Of a stretch of DNA of 64,000 nt, positions 53,987-63,588 are shown piece after piece. Within the stretch, counting starts at the first letter, position 1. The number at the start of each line of letters is the position of its first letter. The notes under the pieces are model-generated. The model searched no databases and was not told the DNA's origin. It worked only from the letters and a program-made list of their open reading frames with translations. Where the stretch lies: positions 1,364,001 to 1,428,000 of the forward strand of contig NZ_JAMGSI010000001.1 of assembly GCF_023516715.1 (NCBI RefSeq), in the 5' to 3' direction. The DNA is from Akkermansia massiliensis. Lineage in GTDB: Bacteria > Verrucomicrobiota > Verrucomicrobiia > Verrucomicrobiales > Akkermansiaceae. The position numbers and the translations under genes were made by a program.

Positions 53987-55612
53987 TTAGTTAAGTGCTC
54001 TAGTGCCGATATAGACTTTCCCTGTATCGGACGTGATATAAAAAGTAGTCGCGCCTTTTTCGGGGAGGGCGGCATATTGTTCCTCTGTCAAGTCCGTTCG
54101 GACTTGAGCCCAGCGGGCATCTCCCTCTGCCCTGTTAAGCAGTGATTTGTCAGTAAGGCCAAGACTTCCGGCATTTGTCTTAGTGATAGACGTCGAAAGG
54201 GGAATGCCATCTTTAAATTCAATACAAATGTTCCTAACGCCGTTAGCTTTGCTAATGACCATTTTGCCAGAATTTGCATACACACGAGCCTCACTGCCCA
54301 TGGACGACAATATTAGAAGCCCATCGTTTAGAACAAGCCTCTTGCAAAAAATATCGCCCTCCACATTTAGCGATTGCTCCATCGTCACCCCTCCGGAAAA
54401 AGTAGCCCCGCCAAAATTCCATGTCCCACTTGTCGTCGCCCTGGTTGGATTGTCCGGGTCAAAACCGATGCTATTAGGACCAAATTGAAAAGTACTAGCC
54501 GCACATGCCCCATCTATATCAATGGGAGCCAGCCGTGGAAGGCGAAGAGCAGAGCCGGGAATAGGGAGTAAAATATCTACATACTTGTCCGCAGTATTAT
54601 ATTTGATACGGCAAAATCCTGACCCACCGCTATGACCTAATTCCACCCCGCTCTCGTCCGGACTAATGTACAACCCGGTTATTGTCGACGCTTGAATGCC
54701 ATAATCATCATAGCAGACAATGGACCCGCCAACCCCCAGACCACCCTTTAGGGTTGCCAGCCCCTCCACCGTCAAAGACTGCGCCAGAGTGACGCCCCAA
54801 GAAAAAGACGCCGGACCAGCAACGTCAATACGCTGGACAGAGATATTAGCCGTGATGACATTACCAAGAGTAGTTGTTTCGCCTGTTGCCGTAACCCCCC
54901 CCAGGAAGGATTGAGCACCAGACCATGTATTACTTGCTCCCAGTCTGCCATACCGCGCATTAAGCTGTTCTTCGGTCAATCCGTCTTTCCCCGGTTCCCC
55001 GGCGTCCCCCTTCGGCCCCTGGGGGCCTTGCGGCCCCGGTTCCCCGGTTTCCCCCTTCGGCCCCTGGGGGCCTTGCGGCCCCGGTTCCCCGGTTTCTCCC
55101 TTCGGCCCTTGGAGTCCTTGCGGTCCCGGTTCCCCGGCGTCCCCCTTCGGCCCCTGGGGGCCTTGTGGCCCGGTCAAATCCTGTTCAACCATGTACCTTG
55201 CTTGCTCATAGGCCCACCACGCCAGATCAACGGAGTCAACGGACACGGTCACGGCGTCGCTAAGGCGCACAATCATACGGTGTGTGGACGGGTTGCCGCC
55301 ATCCCTAGGGTCAATCCGTTCCGCCACCGTCACCAATCCGGATAGGATGCGTTCCCTGGGCGTTTCCGGTGCAGCCTGCAACCAGACTTCCCAGGACAAC
55401 ATCCCCAGACCTTGAGGGGGGATATGCACCAGAACGACCCCATCAGCGGCAATGGTCATATCCAGGCTGGTTACGGTTTCCCCTGTCTTGAGCGTGGCGG
55501 CGAGGTCGGCGGCGGACAGGTCCAGGGGAACGCCTGCTGCGTCCTGGATAAGGAGGGAGACGTCATAGGCAGTCCCCCTGGCAAGGGACAGATTGGCAAC
55601 GGCGGCAATCAT
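53987..55612 (-). CDS. Collagen-like phage fibre protein
   Basis: A 541-residue protein. An N-terminal beta domain (about 1-130, [20 protein letters not shown]) resembles baseplate-attached BppU-type N-domains. A collagen-like Gly-X-Y segment (about 150-210) follows, then a long fibre body and a C-terminus ([31 protein letters not shown]) common in fibres. Collagen segments trimerise and stiffen fibres. Position among tail genes suggests host adsorption, perhaps to gut mucus-layer targets, but no receptor can be named. Confidence 0.75.
   Translation of the reverse strand: MIAAVANLSLARGTAYDVSLLIQDAAGVPLDLSAADLAATLKTGETVTSLDMTIAADGVVLVHIPPQGLGMLSWEVWLQAAPETPRERILSGLVTVAERIDPRDGGNPSTHRMIVRLSDAVTVSVDSVDLAWWAYEQARYMVEQDLTGPQGPQGPKGDAGEPGPQGLQGPKGETGEPGPQGPQGPKGETGEPGPQGPQGPKGDAGEPGKDGLTEEQLNARYGRLGASNTWSGAQSFLGGVTATGETTTLGNVITANISVQRIDVAGPASFSWGVTLAQSLTVEGLATLKGGLGVGGSIVCYDDYGIQASTITGLYISPDESGVELGHSGGSGFCRIKYNTADKYVDILLPIPGSALRLPRLAPIDIDGACAASTFQFGPNSIGFDPDNPTRATTSGTWNFGGATFSGGVTMEQSLNVEGDIFCKRLVLNDGLLILSSMGSEARVYANSGKMVISKANGVRNICIEFKDGIPLSTSITKTNAGSLGLTDKSLLNRAEGDARWAQVRTDLTEEQYAALPEKGATTFYITSDTGKVYIGTRALN
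54991..55170. repeat. Four 45-bp tandem units encoding collagen-like repeats
   Basis: Units begin at 54991, 55036, 55081 and 55126 and encode [15 protein letters not shown] with small changes. High identity at DNA level means unit number can change by recombination, altering fibre length. Confidence 0.92.
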
Positions 55613-55620
55613 GGCGGCAA

Positions 55621-56046
55621 TTAGACTGTCTCTTCCGAATTCTCCGCCTGGGCTGGTTCCTGGGCTGGTTCGACAGGGTCCTTAACGAAGGGCAGATGCA
55701 GCAGTTCCACCGTGTATTTCTGCGCGCCTGTGCGCTCCCTGGAATCGTCCAGATTTTCCACGTAATAGTTTTTACTTTCAAATTCTACCTTGTCCCCAAT
55801 CTGGGGCACAGGCAGGGAGGATGCTTTTTGACCCTGTTTGCCTCCGCGGATGACATCCAGCGTCACGGTCTCTTGCGGGTCCCAGTAGACCACGGATTCC
55901 GTGTTTCCGGATTCCCCAACGAATTTTTCACTGGAACGGGACGGCTTGCGTTTGACGGATGTGACAACGCCCCAGGGGACGGTCACGCCGTCAAGCCCGA
56001 AGCAGATGTCATTACCGCGCACGATGTAGGAATTTTGTTCAGCCAT
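55621..56046 (-). CDS. Tail tube-like phage protein (putative)
   Basis: A 141-residue protein ([52 protein letters not shown]). Small beta-rich proteins at this place, just after gp37-like genes, are often tail tube or tail terminator proteins. The acidic C-terminal tail ([15 protein letters not shown]) is disordered. Evidence is position and composition only. Confidence 0.5.
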   Translation of the reverse strand: MAEQNSYIVRGNDICFGLDGVTVPWGVVTSVKRKPSRSSEKFVGESGNTESVVYWDPQETVTLDVIRGGKQGQKASSLPVPQIGDKVEFESKNYYVENLDDSRERTGAQKYTVELLHLPFVKDPVEPAQEPAQAENSEETV

Positions 56047-56066
56047 ATATTATATAGTGTATGAGG

Positions 56067-56525
56067 TTAGAATTCGGTTTCAAAAGACGTGACTTCCACG
56101 GTCATGGTCCAGACCGCCCGGCCCGGCGCGTCTTCCCAGACGATGGACAGGGGGGCCGCGGTTCGGGGCTTGCAGATGACCAGGCCATCCTGACCCAAGG
56201 AATTCCACATGAGCTTCTGCAGCACGCGGTCAGTCATGTGGTTGGCGGTGTCCATGTCTCCGCCGGGAACGCCAGTAGCGGCGGCGGAGATGAACAAGGT
56301 CACTTCGCGGGAAATGTCCGCCTTGATGGGCATCCCTCCCTCAATATCGTGGGAAACGTTGAGGGCACCGGGAAGAACGAAAATGACGCTGGCCGGATAT
56401 TGGTTGAGGTCCGCCAGGGCGGCCTCGTAGGTCAGGACATTGGGAGCCGTGACGCATTGGGCGATTCCGGCTTGTTCGAGTTCCGCAGTTACGGCGCGGA
56501 GCAACCATTGTGTGTCTGTAATCAT
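56067..56525 (-). CDS. Mu gp37-like tail completion protein
   Basis: A 152-residue protein (MITDTQWLLRAVTAELEQAG, SVIFVLPGALNVSHDIEGGM, REVTLFISAAATGVPGGDM). Layout, length and place after the gp36-like gene fit the Mu gp37 group. Its start overlaps the gp36-like stop by 4 bp (ATGA). Confidence 0.55.
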   Translation of the reverse strand: MITDTQWLLRAVTAELEQAGIAQCVTAPNVLTYEAALADLNQYPASVIFVLPGALNVSHDIEGGMPIKADISREVTLFISAAATGVPGGDMDTANHMTDRVLQKLMWNSLGQDGLVICKPRTAAPLSIVWEDAPGRAVWTMTVEVTSFETEF

Positions 56526-56890
56526 ATGATTTTACGGTTGGAGCCATAAGCAATGGCTCCGGATTTTTTGCCGCAGGAAGAGGGGAAAGGGAACGTGCCG
56601 TCCCTAACCTCCTGCAAGGCTTTAAGTGCTGCATCATAGGCGGTCCGCTGGTCGTCCGTCGTCTTGTGCAGCAGCTTGACCAGATCGAACACGGCGATAT
56701 CCCTTGCCCATCTGGTCATGAGATTGGCCGGAACCTCGCGGCCCTGGCAATATCCATCCACCAGGGCCGCCGCACTGAGCATGTTGTCTGCCACGGGGTC
56801 TTCCCCTGCCGGGGCCTGCTTGCGGATGTCGGCGAGCTGGCTGGCCGTCAGGGAGGCCAGGAGGTTGGATTCTGTCAGGAGTGTTTTCAT
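56522..56890 (-). CDS. Mu gp36-like head-tail connector (DUF1320)
   Basis: A 122-residue protein. LLTESNLLASLTASQLADIR, then AAALVDGYCQGREVPANLM and RWARDIAVFDLVKLLHKTTDD match the DUF1320/gp36 pattern of a small helical head-completion protein. Located between capsid and gp37-like genes as in Mu. Confidence 0.7.
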   Translation of the reverse strand: MKTLLTESNLLASLTASQLADIRKQAPAGEDPVADNMLSAAALVDGYCQGREVPANLMTRWARDIAVFDLVKLLHKTTDDQRTAYDAALKALQEVRDGTFPFPSSCGKKSGAIAYGSNRKII

Positions 56891-56960
56891 GGGAGGATAT
56901 AGGCCCGGCGCGCTGGCAAATCGGCAGACACGCCGGGCAATTCATGCGGGGTTAATTTTC

Positions 56961-57866
56961 TTATGCTCCAGCCGGGATAGCAGGCATCAGAATCAAAGCA
57001 TCATTGAGTCCGACAGCAGACCCGAAGAAACATTCAAAGGTCAAGAAGTGCTTGCCCTTGCCCTCGGCGTAATGGCGGCGATAGGACAGGGTAATTCCGG
57101 TGTCGGGGTCCGTGATCGTTCTGGTTTCGAGGTAGGCTTTGGGTTCGCTGGGAGTCACGGCACGGGTGGCAACCGCCATGGCGGCAGGATGCACCACAAA
57201 TCCGTTAGGGGCAGCAGCCGAAGGCGGCAGAATAGTAGATTCGAAAAGGTCAAAACCCAACAGGCGGGGAATGACCCCGTCGCGAATGTATTCCGTGCCG
57301 CCGTAAGCCAGCGCAGATGCAACCTGAACGGAAGAATCCTTAGACAGGGCCGTATAAGCGGAGGGAGAGGGGAAATAAGTGCGGTTGGTCTTCGGCACTT
57401 TCAGGGTCCCCATCTTTTCCCGCGCCAGCACGAGCAGGTCGGCAACCGACATTCCCGCCGTCGGCGTTAATGTCGTGGGATAATTGGCTTTGGTCATTTT
57501 CGCGAACGTATCCGTGATGACCTTGGCTGCCACAGCATTCCCCATTTGTCCGGCCCATATTTTCAGGTCGGCAGCAGAGCTTTCCAGGAATTGTCGGTCC
57601 GTCAAGCCAACTGTGGCTTTGGCATAGCCATCCAGCGAGACCGATACCGCCCCAAGTGTCCCCGTGTCGGTTTCATAGTCGTTTTCTTTGTCGGACGCTT
57701 CAATAGACCCAATCAAGGGCACCTTCAACGTGTCACCGCGATTGGCCGCGTCCTTGGAGTAATTCCGGGAAAACATGTTGAGAGCCGCAAGGGATTCTTT
57801 GAACGCTTCCAGGCCGTCAGTAACGATGATGTCATCGTTCAGTTTAATATCAATAGTAGTAGACAT
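56961..57866 (-). CDS. Major capsid protein
   Basis: A 301-residue protein directly downstream of the protease/scaffold gene. FLESSAADLKIWAGQMGNAVA, NRTYFPSPSAYTALSKDSSV and GFDLFESTILPPSAAAPNGF are consistent with a HK97-fold capsid of the P22-like or Mu gpT-like group. An 8-residue C-terminus is hydrophobic (ALILMPAIPAGA). Position and size make the call firm, exact subfamily open. Confidence 0.8.
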   Translation of the reverse strand: MSTTIDIKLNDDIIVTDGLEAFKESLAALNMFSRNYSKDAANRGDTLKVPLIGSIEASDKENDYETDTGTLGAVSVSLDGYAKATVGLTDRQFLESSAADLKIWAGQMGNAVAAKVITDTFAKMTKANYPTTLTPTAGMSVADLLVLAREKMGTLKVPKTNRTYFPSPSAYTALSKDSSVQVASALAYGGTEYIRDGVIPRLLGFDLFESTILPPSAAAPNGFVVHPAAMAVATRAVTPSEPKAYLETRTITDPDTGITLSYRRHYAEGKGKHFLTFECFFGSAVGLNDALILMPAIPAGA

Positions 57867-57905
57867 AGCTATTATATATAGTGTGTGAGTGAATTTTCAG
57901 GGCTG

Positions 57906-58874
57906 TTAGTGCTTCGAAGAAAGCAATTCTTTCCGGTGCTTCGCGAAAAACGCTGTTCGTGCAGCAGGGTCTTTAATGGCATCATAAGAGGCCAGCAGGG
58001 CTTGCCCCTGGGGATTGCCGTCCTTGTTGTCCTCCGGCTTGTAAGCCGCCTGGAACACAGGATTGACAGGCAGGGAGGCCAGCAGTTTTTTTGCATCCGG
58101 ATTTTTCAGGAGGGTTTCCTTCCAGGATGCTTTCATATCAGGCGAGATTTTCCCCTCCGCGCAGGCGGCTTCCACGGAATCTTCCGCGGCCTTGGCCTGC
58201 ATGTCGGAAACAATCTTCTGCGTTTCTTCCAGTTGCTTTTTCAGGGTGGCGTTTTCGTCCTGTAAAGCTTTGATTTCTTCGTCGGTCATGGTTGTCGTTT
58301 CTGTTTTTGTGTTTTCAGGACCACCGCCCGCAGGGGCGGAGGCAGAAAGGGATTGAATGGCTCTGAATGCGGCCCGGTTGACCAAACCGCCCATGTTGGC
58401 GGAAGTACCTGTCACGGTGCAAATGCCGTCGCCGTCCGGCTCGGAGAGGTCGAAAGAAGGAGAAAAACGCTTGAGGGACTTGCCCTTCTTGGCCCGCCCC
58501 TCATCGGTCCAGGAGACTACCAGGCGGATGCCTCCCGTCTTGGGGTCATCCCCTCCCCAGTACACGCGGTTAACCCAGGCGGATGCCTCGCCATCGGCAT
58601 GCAGGAAATCAATATAAGGTGCATCTCCCGTCCCGGCGTCAAATTCAGCCTGGTACCTGGCGCGGCATTCTTCCACGCGTGCTGCCGCGGCCTCGTCAAC
58701 CAGGATGGTCACGGTTACGACCTTGCCCTCCGGAGTGTGTGGGGAAACCGTCTGGACGCCGGGGGGCATCCACTGAATGTCGTCCGTATCGTCATCCGTC
58801 AGGCCGGACGCGGAGAAGTTGGCGTAAAACATCATGCCCTGACTATGCCACAGACGGAGGGTCAGCTTGGACAC
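57906..58874 (-). CDS. Mu gpI-like prohead protease with scaffold domain
   Basis: A 322-residue protein. The N-terminal protease part (MSKLTLRLWHSQGMMFYANF, KRFSPSFDL) is followed by an acidic linker and a coiled coil (TDEEIKALQDENATLKKQLE, then EETQKIVSDMQAKAAEDS), the scaffold layout of gpI/gpZ. An in-frame ATG at 58289 (residue 196) could make a separate scaffold, but no Shine-Dalgarno precedes it. Confidence 0.82.
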   Translation of the reverse strand: MSKLTLRLWHSQGMMFYANFSASGLTDDDTDDIQWMPPGVQTVSPHTPEGKVVTVTILVDEAAAARVEECRARYQAEFDAGTGDAPYIDFLHADGEASAWVNRVYWGGDDPKTGGIRLVVSWTDEGRAKKGKSLKRFSPSFDLSEPDGDGICTVTGTSANMGGLVNRAAFRAIQSLSASAPAGGGPENTKTETTTMTDEEIKALQDENATLKKQLEETQKIVSDMQAKAAEDSVEAACAEGKISPDMKASWKETLLKNPDAKKLLASLPVNPVFQAAYKPEDNKDGNPQGQALLASYDAIKDPAARTAFFAKHRKELLSSKH

Positions 58875-58891
58875 CGAGGCCTGAATGGTAA

Positions 58892-59437
58892 TCAGGGGCG
58901 TCCCTGGCGGCGAAGAAAGATGCGGGCGGCACTGTTGACTGCCTTCAGTACTTTGTCGTCGGGAGGCAAAGCCCGCGGGTCTTTGGGGATGCGTTGCCCT
59001 CGCTTGAATACATAGTACATTTTTTGTCCGAGAGCCAACCCCACCGGGCGGCCTCCGGACCAGACAGACCGTAGGTCTTTAATGACGCGGGGACTTTTTC
59101 CGTGGGCTTCTGCTGTGACCGGGATAGCCAACATTTTGGCTTTCTTGGGGGTAATGTTCCCCCCGTAAATGTGGATAGCCACATGGGGATGGTTAATGCG
59201 GACCATGATGCCGCTACCTCCTACCATGGGAGCCGTGCAGGAATTAGCGACAGCCAGCCAGAAATTGGTCCGCGTGCCCCCCAGCCGGTTCGGCCTGGCG
59301 TTCTTGGCCCGGAAATGGCTGATGAGCGTGTTCCTCATGGAAATCCCCATGATTTTTTTTAGGGCAGGCTGGCGTGAGGCCAGTCGTTCCAGTTCCGGCG
59401 TCACCGTGTCCCTAGTCAATTTCAGGTCAATGCTCAT
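58892..59437 (-). CDS. Mu gpG-like virion morphogenesis protein
   Basis: A 181-residue protein. Start MSIDLKLTRDTVTPELERLA and NTLISHFRAKNARPNRLGG, then PVTAEAHGKSPRVIKDLRS, are typical of the phage virion morphogenesis (gpG) family. Start overlaps the upstream stop (ATGA). In Mu, gpG takes part in tail-head joining. Confidence 0.82.
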   Translation of the reverse strand: MSIDLKLTRDTVTPELERLASRQPALKKIMGISMRNTLISHFRAKNARPNRLGGTRTNFWLAVANSCTAPMVGGSGIMVRINHPHVAIHIYGGNITPKKAKMLAIPVTAEAHGKSPRVIKDLRSVWSGGRPVGLALGQKMYYVFKRGQRIPKDPRALPPDDKVLKAVNSAARIFLRRQGRP

Positions 59438-59718
59438 ACGCGGGGGACGGAGGTTTTGCCGATAACTGCCGCCGTGCCCATGGCGTGTTCCATGGCTTCC
59501 GCCAGGGCGGCAGGATGCAGGCTTTTGAGCAACTTGCCGGATGCCAGGTAGTCGGCCACCATGCGCCGGAATTCGTCGTCCGTGAGGGTGTCGTCACAGG
59601 CGGCGCGGGTCAGTTTTTCCAACCCTGGCCGGGCATCCCCCAGCCAGGCGTCCAGGATGTCCGGCAGGTCCCGGAGGATGGACTTGTTCAAGGCTGCCAG
59701 TTGGTCGTCCCTGGTCAT
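59434..59718 (-). CDS. Small phage protein between portal and gpG
   Basis: A 94-residue helical protein from ATG 59718 (MTRDDQLAALNKSILRDLPD), which overlaps the portal stop by 4 bp; the longer frame to 59889 lies inside the portal gene. Mu has gp30 (gpF-like) in this place, but this protein is far shorter. No family assigned. Confidence 0.6.
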   Translation of the reverse strand: MTRDDQLAALNKSILRDLPDILDAWLGDARPGLEKLTRAACDDTLTDDEFRRMVADYLASGKLLKSLHPAALAEAMEHAMGTAAVIGKTSVPRV

Positions 59719-61319
59719 AGAGAGGCAGCCGCTTTGTTGAGTTCCCCCAGATAGTATTCCCTGGCCGCGGAGGGCATGCCATCCAGGGCTTTTGCCATCA
59801 GGGCCGGATTGCCAATCCCGGAGGCGGGAGGCGTGATAACGGCTTCCCCTGCCGCGGGGGCTGGGAAGCCCATATAGCTGTAGGCCCATGCCTGGGACAC
59901 GGGGAGGCCGTTGCTGACCATGGACGTTAACGCCAGGGCTTTGGGATATACTTTGTCGTCTCCCTGGCTTTCAAACAATTCTTCATCATCACCGGGCATA
60001 GGAGCTTCAATTGTCTCGTAGACGTAGCTCTTGGACAAGGGTATCCCCTTGTCGAGTATTTTGCCGATACGGTCCACGGCGGCATTGCGGTCTTTGACTT
60101 CCTTACTAGTGGGGGCGAAATAAGGCAAAGACGAATCTTCATTTCCAGCTGGTCCGTTAAAATCGAAAACGGCAGTCAATAACTGTTCATTCATGACTTC
60201 CGCGACCCAGTCCGCGGCGGCGTCAATGATGTCGCTCCGGACATTGTAGTGGACTTCTCCCAAGGCACGGCTCCCGGCTTCGCCCGGCGAGGAGGTCAAG
60301 GTCTGCCCCAATATCAGCAGGTCGCAGGCGGTATCCGCCATATCAATCATCTGGTTTTGCGGGTTATCGCTGCCCTTGTTGGACGGCTCCTTGAGTTCAA
60401 GAGTGCTGCCAGTAGGTGCGGCAGCCCAAGCGGCGGCACCCATGTTTTCAAGCATGGACTCCATAATATCCTTTAACTCCGGGTCACTCTTGTCATAAGT
60501 AGCCCAGCGGATCGGTTGCCCAAAAATTTGAGCGAAATTTAGCAGCCAGTCCGCGCTAAAATTGGCCGCGCACCAATACCAAGCAAGAGAGCGCAACAAT
60601 GCCCCGCCGGACGGATGGCCGAAAGAGACGTTATTGACAGCCACTAAGAATTTGCTCGGGAGGAAATCCCCTAGGGTATCAGACCCAGGGGACCGCATTC
60701 CGAACAATCCGCTTTCCACGTCCCATCCATACCAGCGGGGATGGACTTTCCGCGTTTGGCGAGGAAGCCACGCTTGCGGCATGTGGACACAGCCACGAAC
60801 TTCCCAGTCAATTTCCCATACTGTGACCCCGCAGAACCAGCCGTCAAGCAGTCCGTTGACTGTCCCACGCCAACCTTGGCCGTTCTCGCGGTAGTTACCT
60901 TTCATCCCGTCCCTGGTACGTTCGGCCAGATGTTTCATCTCTTCCCGTCCTTCCTCATCCTGGACATTCCACTGCAGGCCGCACACCGCATTTTTCAGTT
61001 CGGTTACATTCTTCACCAACCGCGGCCAGGTCCGGCACATGAGGTCATACAGGGCATGTTCTTCTTCAGGGCAATCTCCGTTCAGGGATGCGTCAAGTAC
61101 GCGGGCAATGTAATCCGGAGTTACCCAGGCTAGGTCCGGCATCATCCAGCGCGGACGCGCAGGGGGTATGAGGATGCGTTGTAGGTCGGATGCCTGACGG
61201 GCGTTTTTAGCCGCTAAAATCTGCTTGACGGTCATTGACCCGGCTGCGGGTGGCAAGCTCGCGCTAGAGGGTCCGCGGTGCGCCGCGGAGGCAATATTCT
61301 TTTTGAGGGTGATGGTCAT
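59715..61319 (-). CDS. Mu gp29-like portal protein (DUF935)
   Basis: A 534-residue protein. PDYIARVLDASLNGDCPEEEHALYDLMCR and NAVCGLQWNVQ, then GWFCGVTVWEIDWEV and RWATYDKSDPELKDIM are classic DUF935 features. The portal forms the dodecameric DNA channel. Starts 2 bp after the terminase gene. Confidence 0.92.
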   Translation of the reverse strand: MTITLKKNIASAAHRGPSSASLPPAAGSMTVKQILAAKNARQASDLQRILIPPARPRWMMPDLAWVTPDYIARVLDASLNGDCPEEEHALYDLMCRTWPRLVKNVTELKNAVCGLQWNVQDEEGREEMKHLAERTRDGMKGNYRENGQGWRGTVNGLLDGWFCGVTVWEIDWEVRGCVHMPQAWLPRQTRKVHPRWYGWDVESGLFGMRSPGSDTLGDFLPSKFLVAVNNVSFGHPSGGALLRSLAWYWCAANFSADWLLNFAQIFGQPIRWATYDKSDPELKDIMESMLENMGAAAWAAAPTGSTLELKEPSNKGSDNPQNQMIDMADTACDLLILGQTLTSSPGEAGSRALGEVHYNVRSDIIDAAADWVAEVMNEQLLTAVFDFNGPAGNEDSSLPYFAPTSKEVKDRNAAVDRIGKILDKGIPLSKSYVYETIEAPMPGDDEELFESQGDDKVYPKALALTSMVSNGLPVSQAWAYSYMGFPAPAAGEAVITPPASGIGNPALMAKALDGMPSAAREYYLGELNKAAASL

Positions 61320-61321
61320 GT

Positions 61322-62734
61322 TTATTTACGGTTTAAAGTTCTTCTCTTGTGGTGGTATTTACCCCGGCCACGGCCCATGATGACGCCGTCCACCGTTTCA
61401 CGTGTCCAGGTGCCTTCTTGCGCTTTCATTGTCAGGGAATGATAGGCGAGAGCCAGGGCCCAGAAGAGGTCGGCGTGGCCGCTGTCGGTCCGGTCCGCGT
61501 TGTAACAGACCAGTCCCGTCTTGGTGTAGCCTTTTTCAATAGCGGCAATATGAGCTCGCAGGAGGTCGTGGTTGGGGATGATGATTTTTCCGGCTTCCAT
61601 AGCCCGCGCCAGATTGGATGCTAGTTCTTCCTTTGTAGCATTATTGAAAATGACGCCGCGCACTTTGTGCCCGTTCTTCCGTTCCTTGGCGTCCATAACA
61701 TACTTGTCGCCTATACTTGTCTGGTCGATGACTACCAGCTTCACGCCCTCCGTTCCGGTCATCTCGTCGAGTTTTTTGTCCCGGCTTTTCCAGGAATGGT
61801 CTTTGTGATAGTACACCAAGCGGACGATAAAGCGGTCGTGCCAGGGCTTGAGCGCAATGTAACAGTGCAGGTCCGACATGCGCGCCACGTCCACGCCAAT
61901 CCCAAATTCTCCTTCTTCCTCCGCAATATTCCCCGCGGCGGAAGCATAACGTTCATTGGTACATGCAATGATCGTGTCCCAGGGGATAAGCTGCCCCGCC
62001 GTATCCTGCGGTACGCACATGTATTCTTCCAGATAATCGGCTTCTGTAAGACATTTTGCCCGGCAGGATTTGAGGAATTCCTCATGGGTCATTGACTTGC
62101 CCGTCTTGGCGTTGATGCGTTCGACAATGCCTGCATTCACCGCGTCCACAATGGTGACTTTATGGAAGCTCCATCCCATCGGATTGCCGTTATTGACACA
62201 ATCGTTAATGAGCTGGTTAAAGACGGATTGTTTGCCGCGGTGAGTCGAGATGACGATGCGCTGGCCGCCCCACTGCGTCACGGCGGAGGATACCTTCAAC
62301 AGTTTCTGCTGCTGTTTATGAACCGCATATTCATCCAGTACCACACAACCACGCTTGCCTGCCAATACATCCGGGTTGCTGGACAGGGCAAAAATGGTCC
62401 GGCCTGTGGAAAAAGTAATGCTGAAGACCGTTTCGTCTTCAATGATTTCTTCTCCGAGTTCAACGGCCCCAAGATTATAGATTTCCGCCCATTTTTTGCA
62501 GTCATCGACAAACAGTTTTGCCGCAGTCTTGTCCCGCGAGCATATCCACCAATCATATAATGCGCCTTTTTTGACGCAGGCACGCACCGCCTTGAGGGCG
62601 GTGTATTCCGAAAAGCCCTCCTGGCGGCCTTTTTCCACCAGAATATTGTCGCTTTCGTCTTCCAGGTAACTCGCCTGGTAAGACATGCTCCGCGGCATCC
62701 GTTCCGCCTTCTTGATAACATGGACCTTGCTCAT
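61322..62734 (-). CDS. Mu gp28-like terminase large subunit
   Basis: A 470-residue DNA-packaging ATPase/nuclease. WWICSRDKTAAKLFVDDCKKW is the Walker A-type region, VVLDEYAVHKQQQKLL the Walker B, and GEFGIGVDVARMSDLHCYIAL, LVVIDQTSIGDKYVMDA, SGHADLFWALALAYHS form the RNase H-like nuclease with its Asp residues. A basic tail (KYHHKRRTLNRK) follows. Confidence 0.92.
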   Translation of the reverse strand: MSKVHVIKKAERMPRSMSYQASYLEDESDNILVEKGRQEGFSEYTALKAVRACVKKGALYDWWICSRDKTAAKLFVDDCKKWAEIYNLGAVELGEEIIEDETVFSITFSTGRTIFALSSNPDVLAGKRGCVVLDEYAVHKQQQKLLKVSSAVTQWGGQRIVISTHRGKQSVFNQLINDCVNNGNPMGWSFHKVTIVDAVNAGIVERINAKTGKSMTHEEFLKSCRAKCLTEADYLEEYMCVPQDTAGQLIPWDTIIACTNERYASAAGNIAEEEGEFGIGVDVARMSDLHCYIALKPWHDRFIVRLVYYHKDHSWKSRDKKLDEMTGTEGVKLVVIDQTSIGDKYVMDAKERKNGHKVRGVIFNNATKEELASNLARAMEAGKIIIPNHDLLRAHIAAIEKGYTKTGLVCYNADRTDSGHADLFWALALAYHSLTMKAQEGTWTRETVDGVIMGRGRGKYHHKRRTLNRK

Positions 62735-62738
62735 GGCG

Positions 62739-63293
62739 TTAAATCAGGTTCATGGCATTTTCAATGGCGGCAATTTGTTCTTCCGTGAGGCCATTGCCGG
62801 ATTGGGCCTTTTTCTGGCTGGCCGCTTCCGCCGCGGCGGCTTCGCGGTTTTCCCGGCGGATGTCCGCCATTTCCCGGCGAAGGGACATCATGAGTTTGAT
62901 AATATCCAGCATCTTGCCGGGCTTGTCGGCAATCATGGTTTGGATGTCGGACACGTCCAGGCCGTCAAGTGCGCCTTCCAGCATGTCCATGGCAGCCGCC
63001 AGTCCGGCTTCCGCAGGGCCTCCCTCTTCCGTGTATTTTTTGAGCAGGTCCACTTTCCAGGCATAGCGGTCACGGGCGGCAACCAAACGTTCCTGGCGGG
63101 CTAACCAGTCCTTGTGTGCGCCCTTGCGGTAATTGGTGACGTTCTGGGCATTAACATTGGGGTATCCCTCCGCGGCACACAAGGATGCCACATCACGCCA
63201 GGTTCCACCGTCGGCCAGACATCGGCTGACGGCATCCTGGACCCTGGCAGGCATGCGGCTGATTGCCGCCGCGGCTGTCCGGACGGTGGTCAT
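62739..63293 (-). CDS. Mu gp27-like small terminase (DUF3486)
   Basis: A 184-residue protein. SRMPARVQDAVSRCLADGG and NAQNVTNYRKGAHKDWLARQ are the DUF3486 helix-turn-helix region, followed by a helical body. Overlaps the upstream gene by 4 bp (ATGA) and precedes the terminase by 4 bp. Confidence 0.88.
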   Translation of the reverse strand: MTTVRTAAAAISRMPARVQDAVSRCLADGGTWRDVASLCAAEGYPNVNAQNVTNYRKGAHKDWLARQERLVAARDRYAWKVDLLKKYTEEGGPAEAGLAAAMDMLEGALDGLDVSDIQTMIADKPGKMLDIIKLMMSLRREMADIRRENREAAAAEAASQKKAQSGNGLTEEQIAAIENAMNLI

Positions 63294-63529
63294 GACAGCA
63301 GGGCCTCCTTTCCCGCGGTGAGAATTTTCCAGCGGACGCCAAACGGAGAGGGAGGCAGGCGGAGGACATATCCCAGGGCAGACAGGGTTTCCAGTTCCGC
63401 CTCTACCTGGCGGTGGTCAAATCCGGCAAGCCTCACTTCTGTAACCAGTTTTTCCGTGGACATGGAGAGGCCACCGCTGATGTTCAGCAGTTCAAGGATA
63501 AGCTGTCTTACTTTCTGCGCTTCGGTCAT
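63290..63529 (-). CDS. Winged-helix-like phage protein (Mu gp26 position)
   Basis: A 79-residue protein (MTEAQKVRQLILELLNISGG, LVTEVRLAGFDHRQVEAELE) with a compact winged-helix pattern. Equivalent position to Mu gp26. It is the first gene after the hairpin at 63551-63582. Confidence 0.65.
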   Translation of the reverse strand: MTEAQKVRQLILELLNISGGLSMSTEKLVTEVRLAGFDHRQVEAELETLSALGYVLRLPPSPFGVRWKILTAGKEALLS

Positions 63530-63550
63530 GATGGTGGGATTTTAAAACAA

Positions 63551-63582
63551 TTCAGGCCGCGGCTTGCACACCGCGGCCTGAA
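63551..63582 (-). terminator. Strong hairpin inside the phage late region
   Basis: Perfect 12-bp stem TTCAGGCCGCGG/CCGCGGCCTGAA with an 8-nt loop; on the minus strand TTGTTTTAAAAT follows. It sits 6 bp after the gp25-like stop and 21 bp before the next start, so it would separate late structural genes from what lies upstream unless read through. Confidence 0.75.
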
Positions 63583-63588
63583 TGGCAG

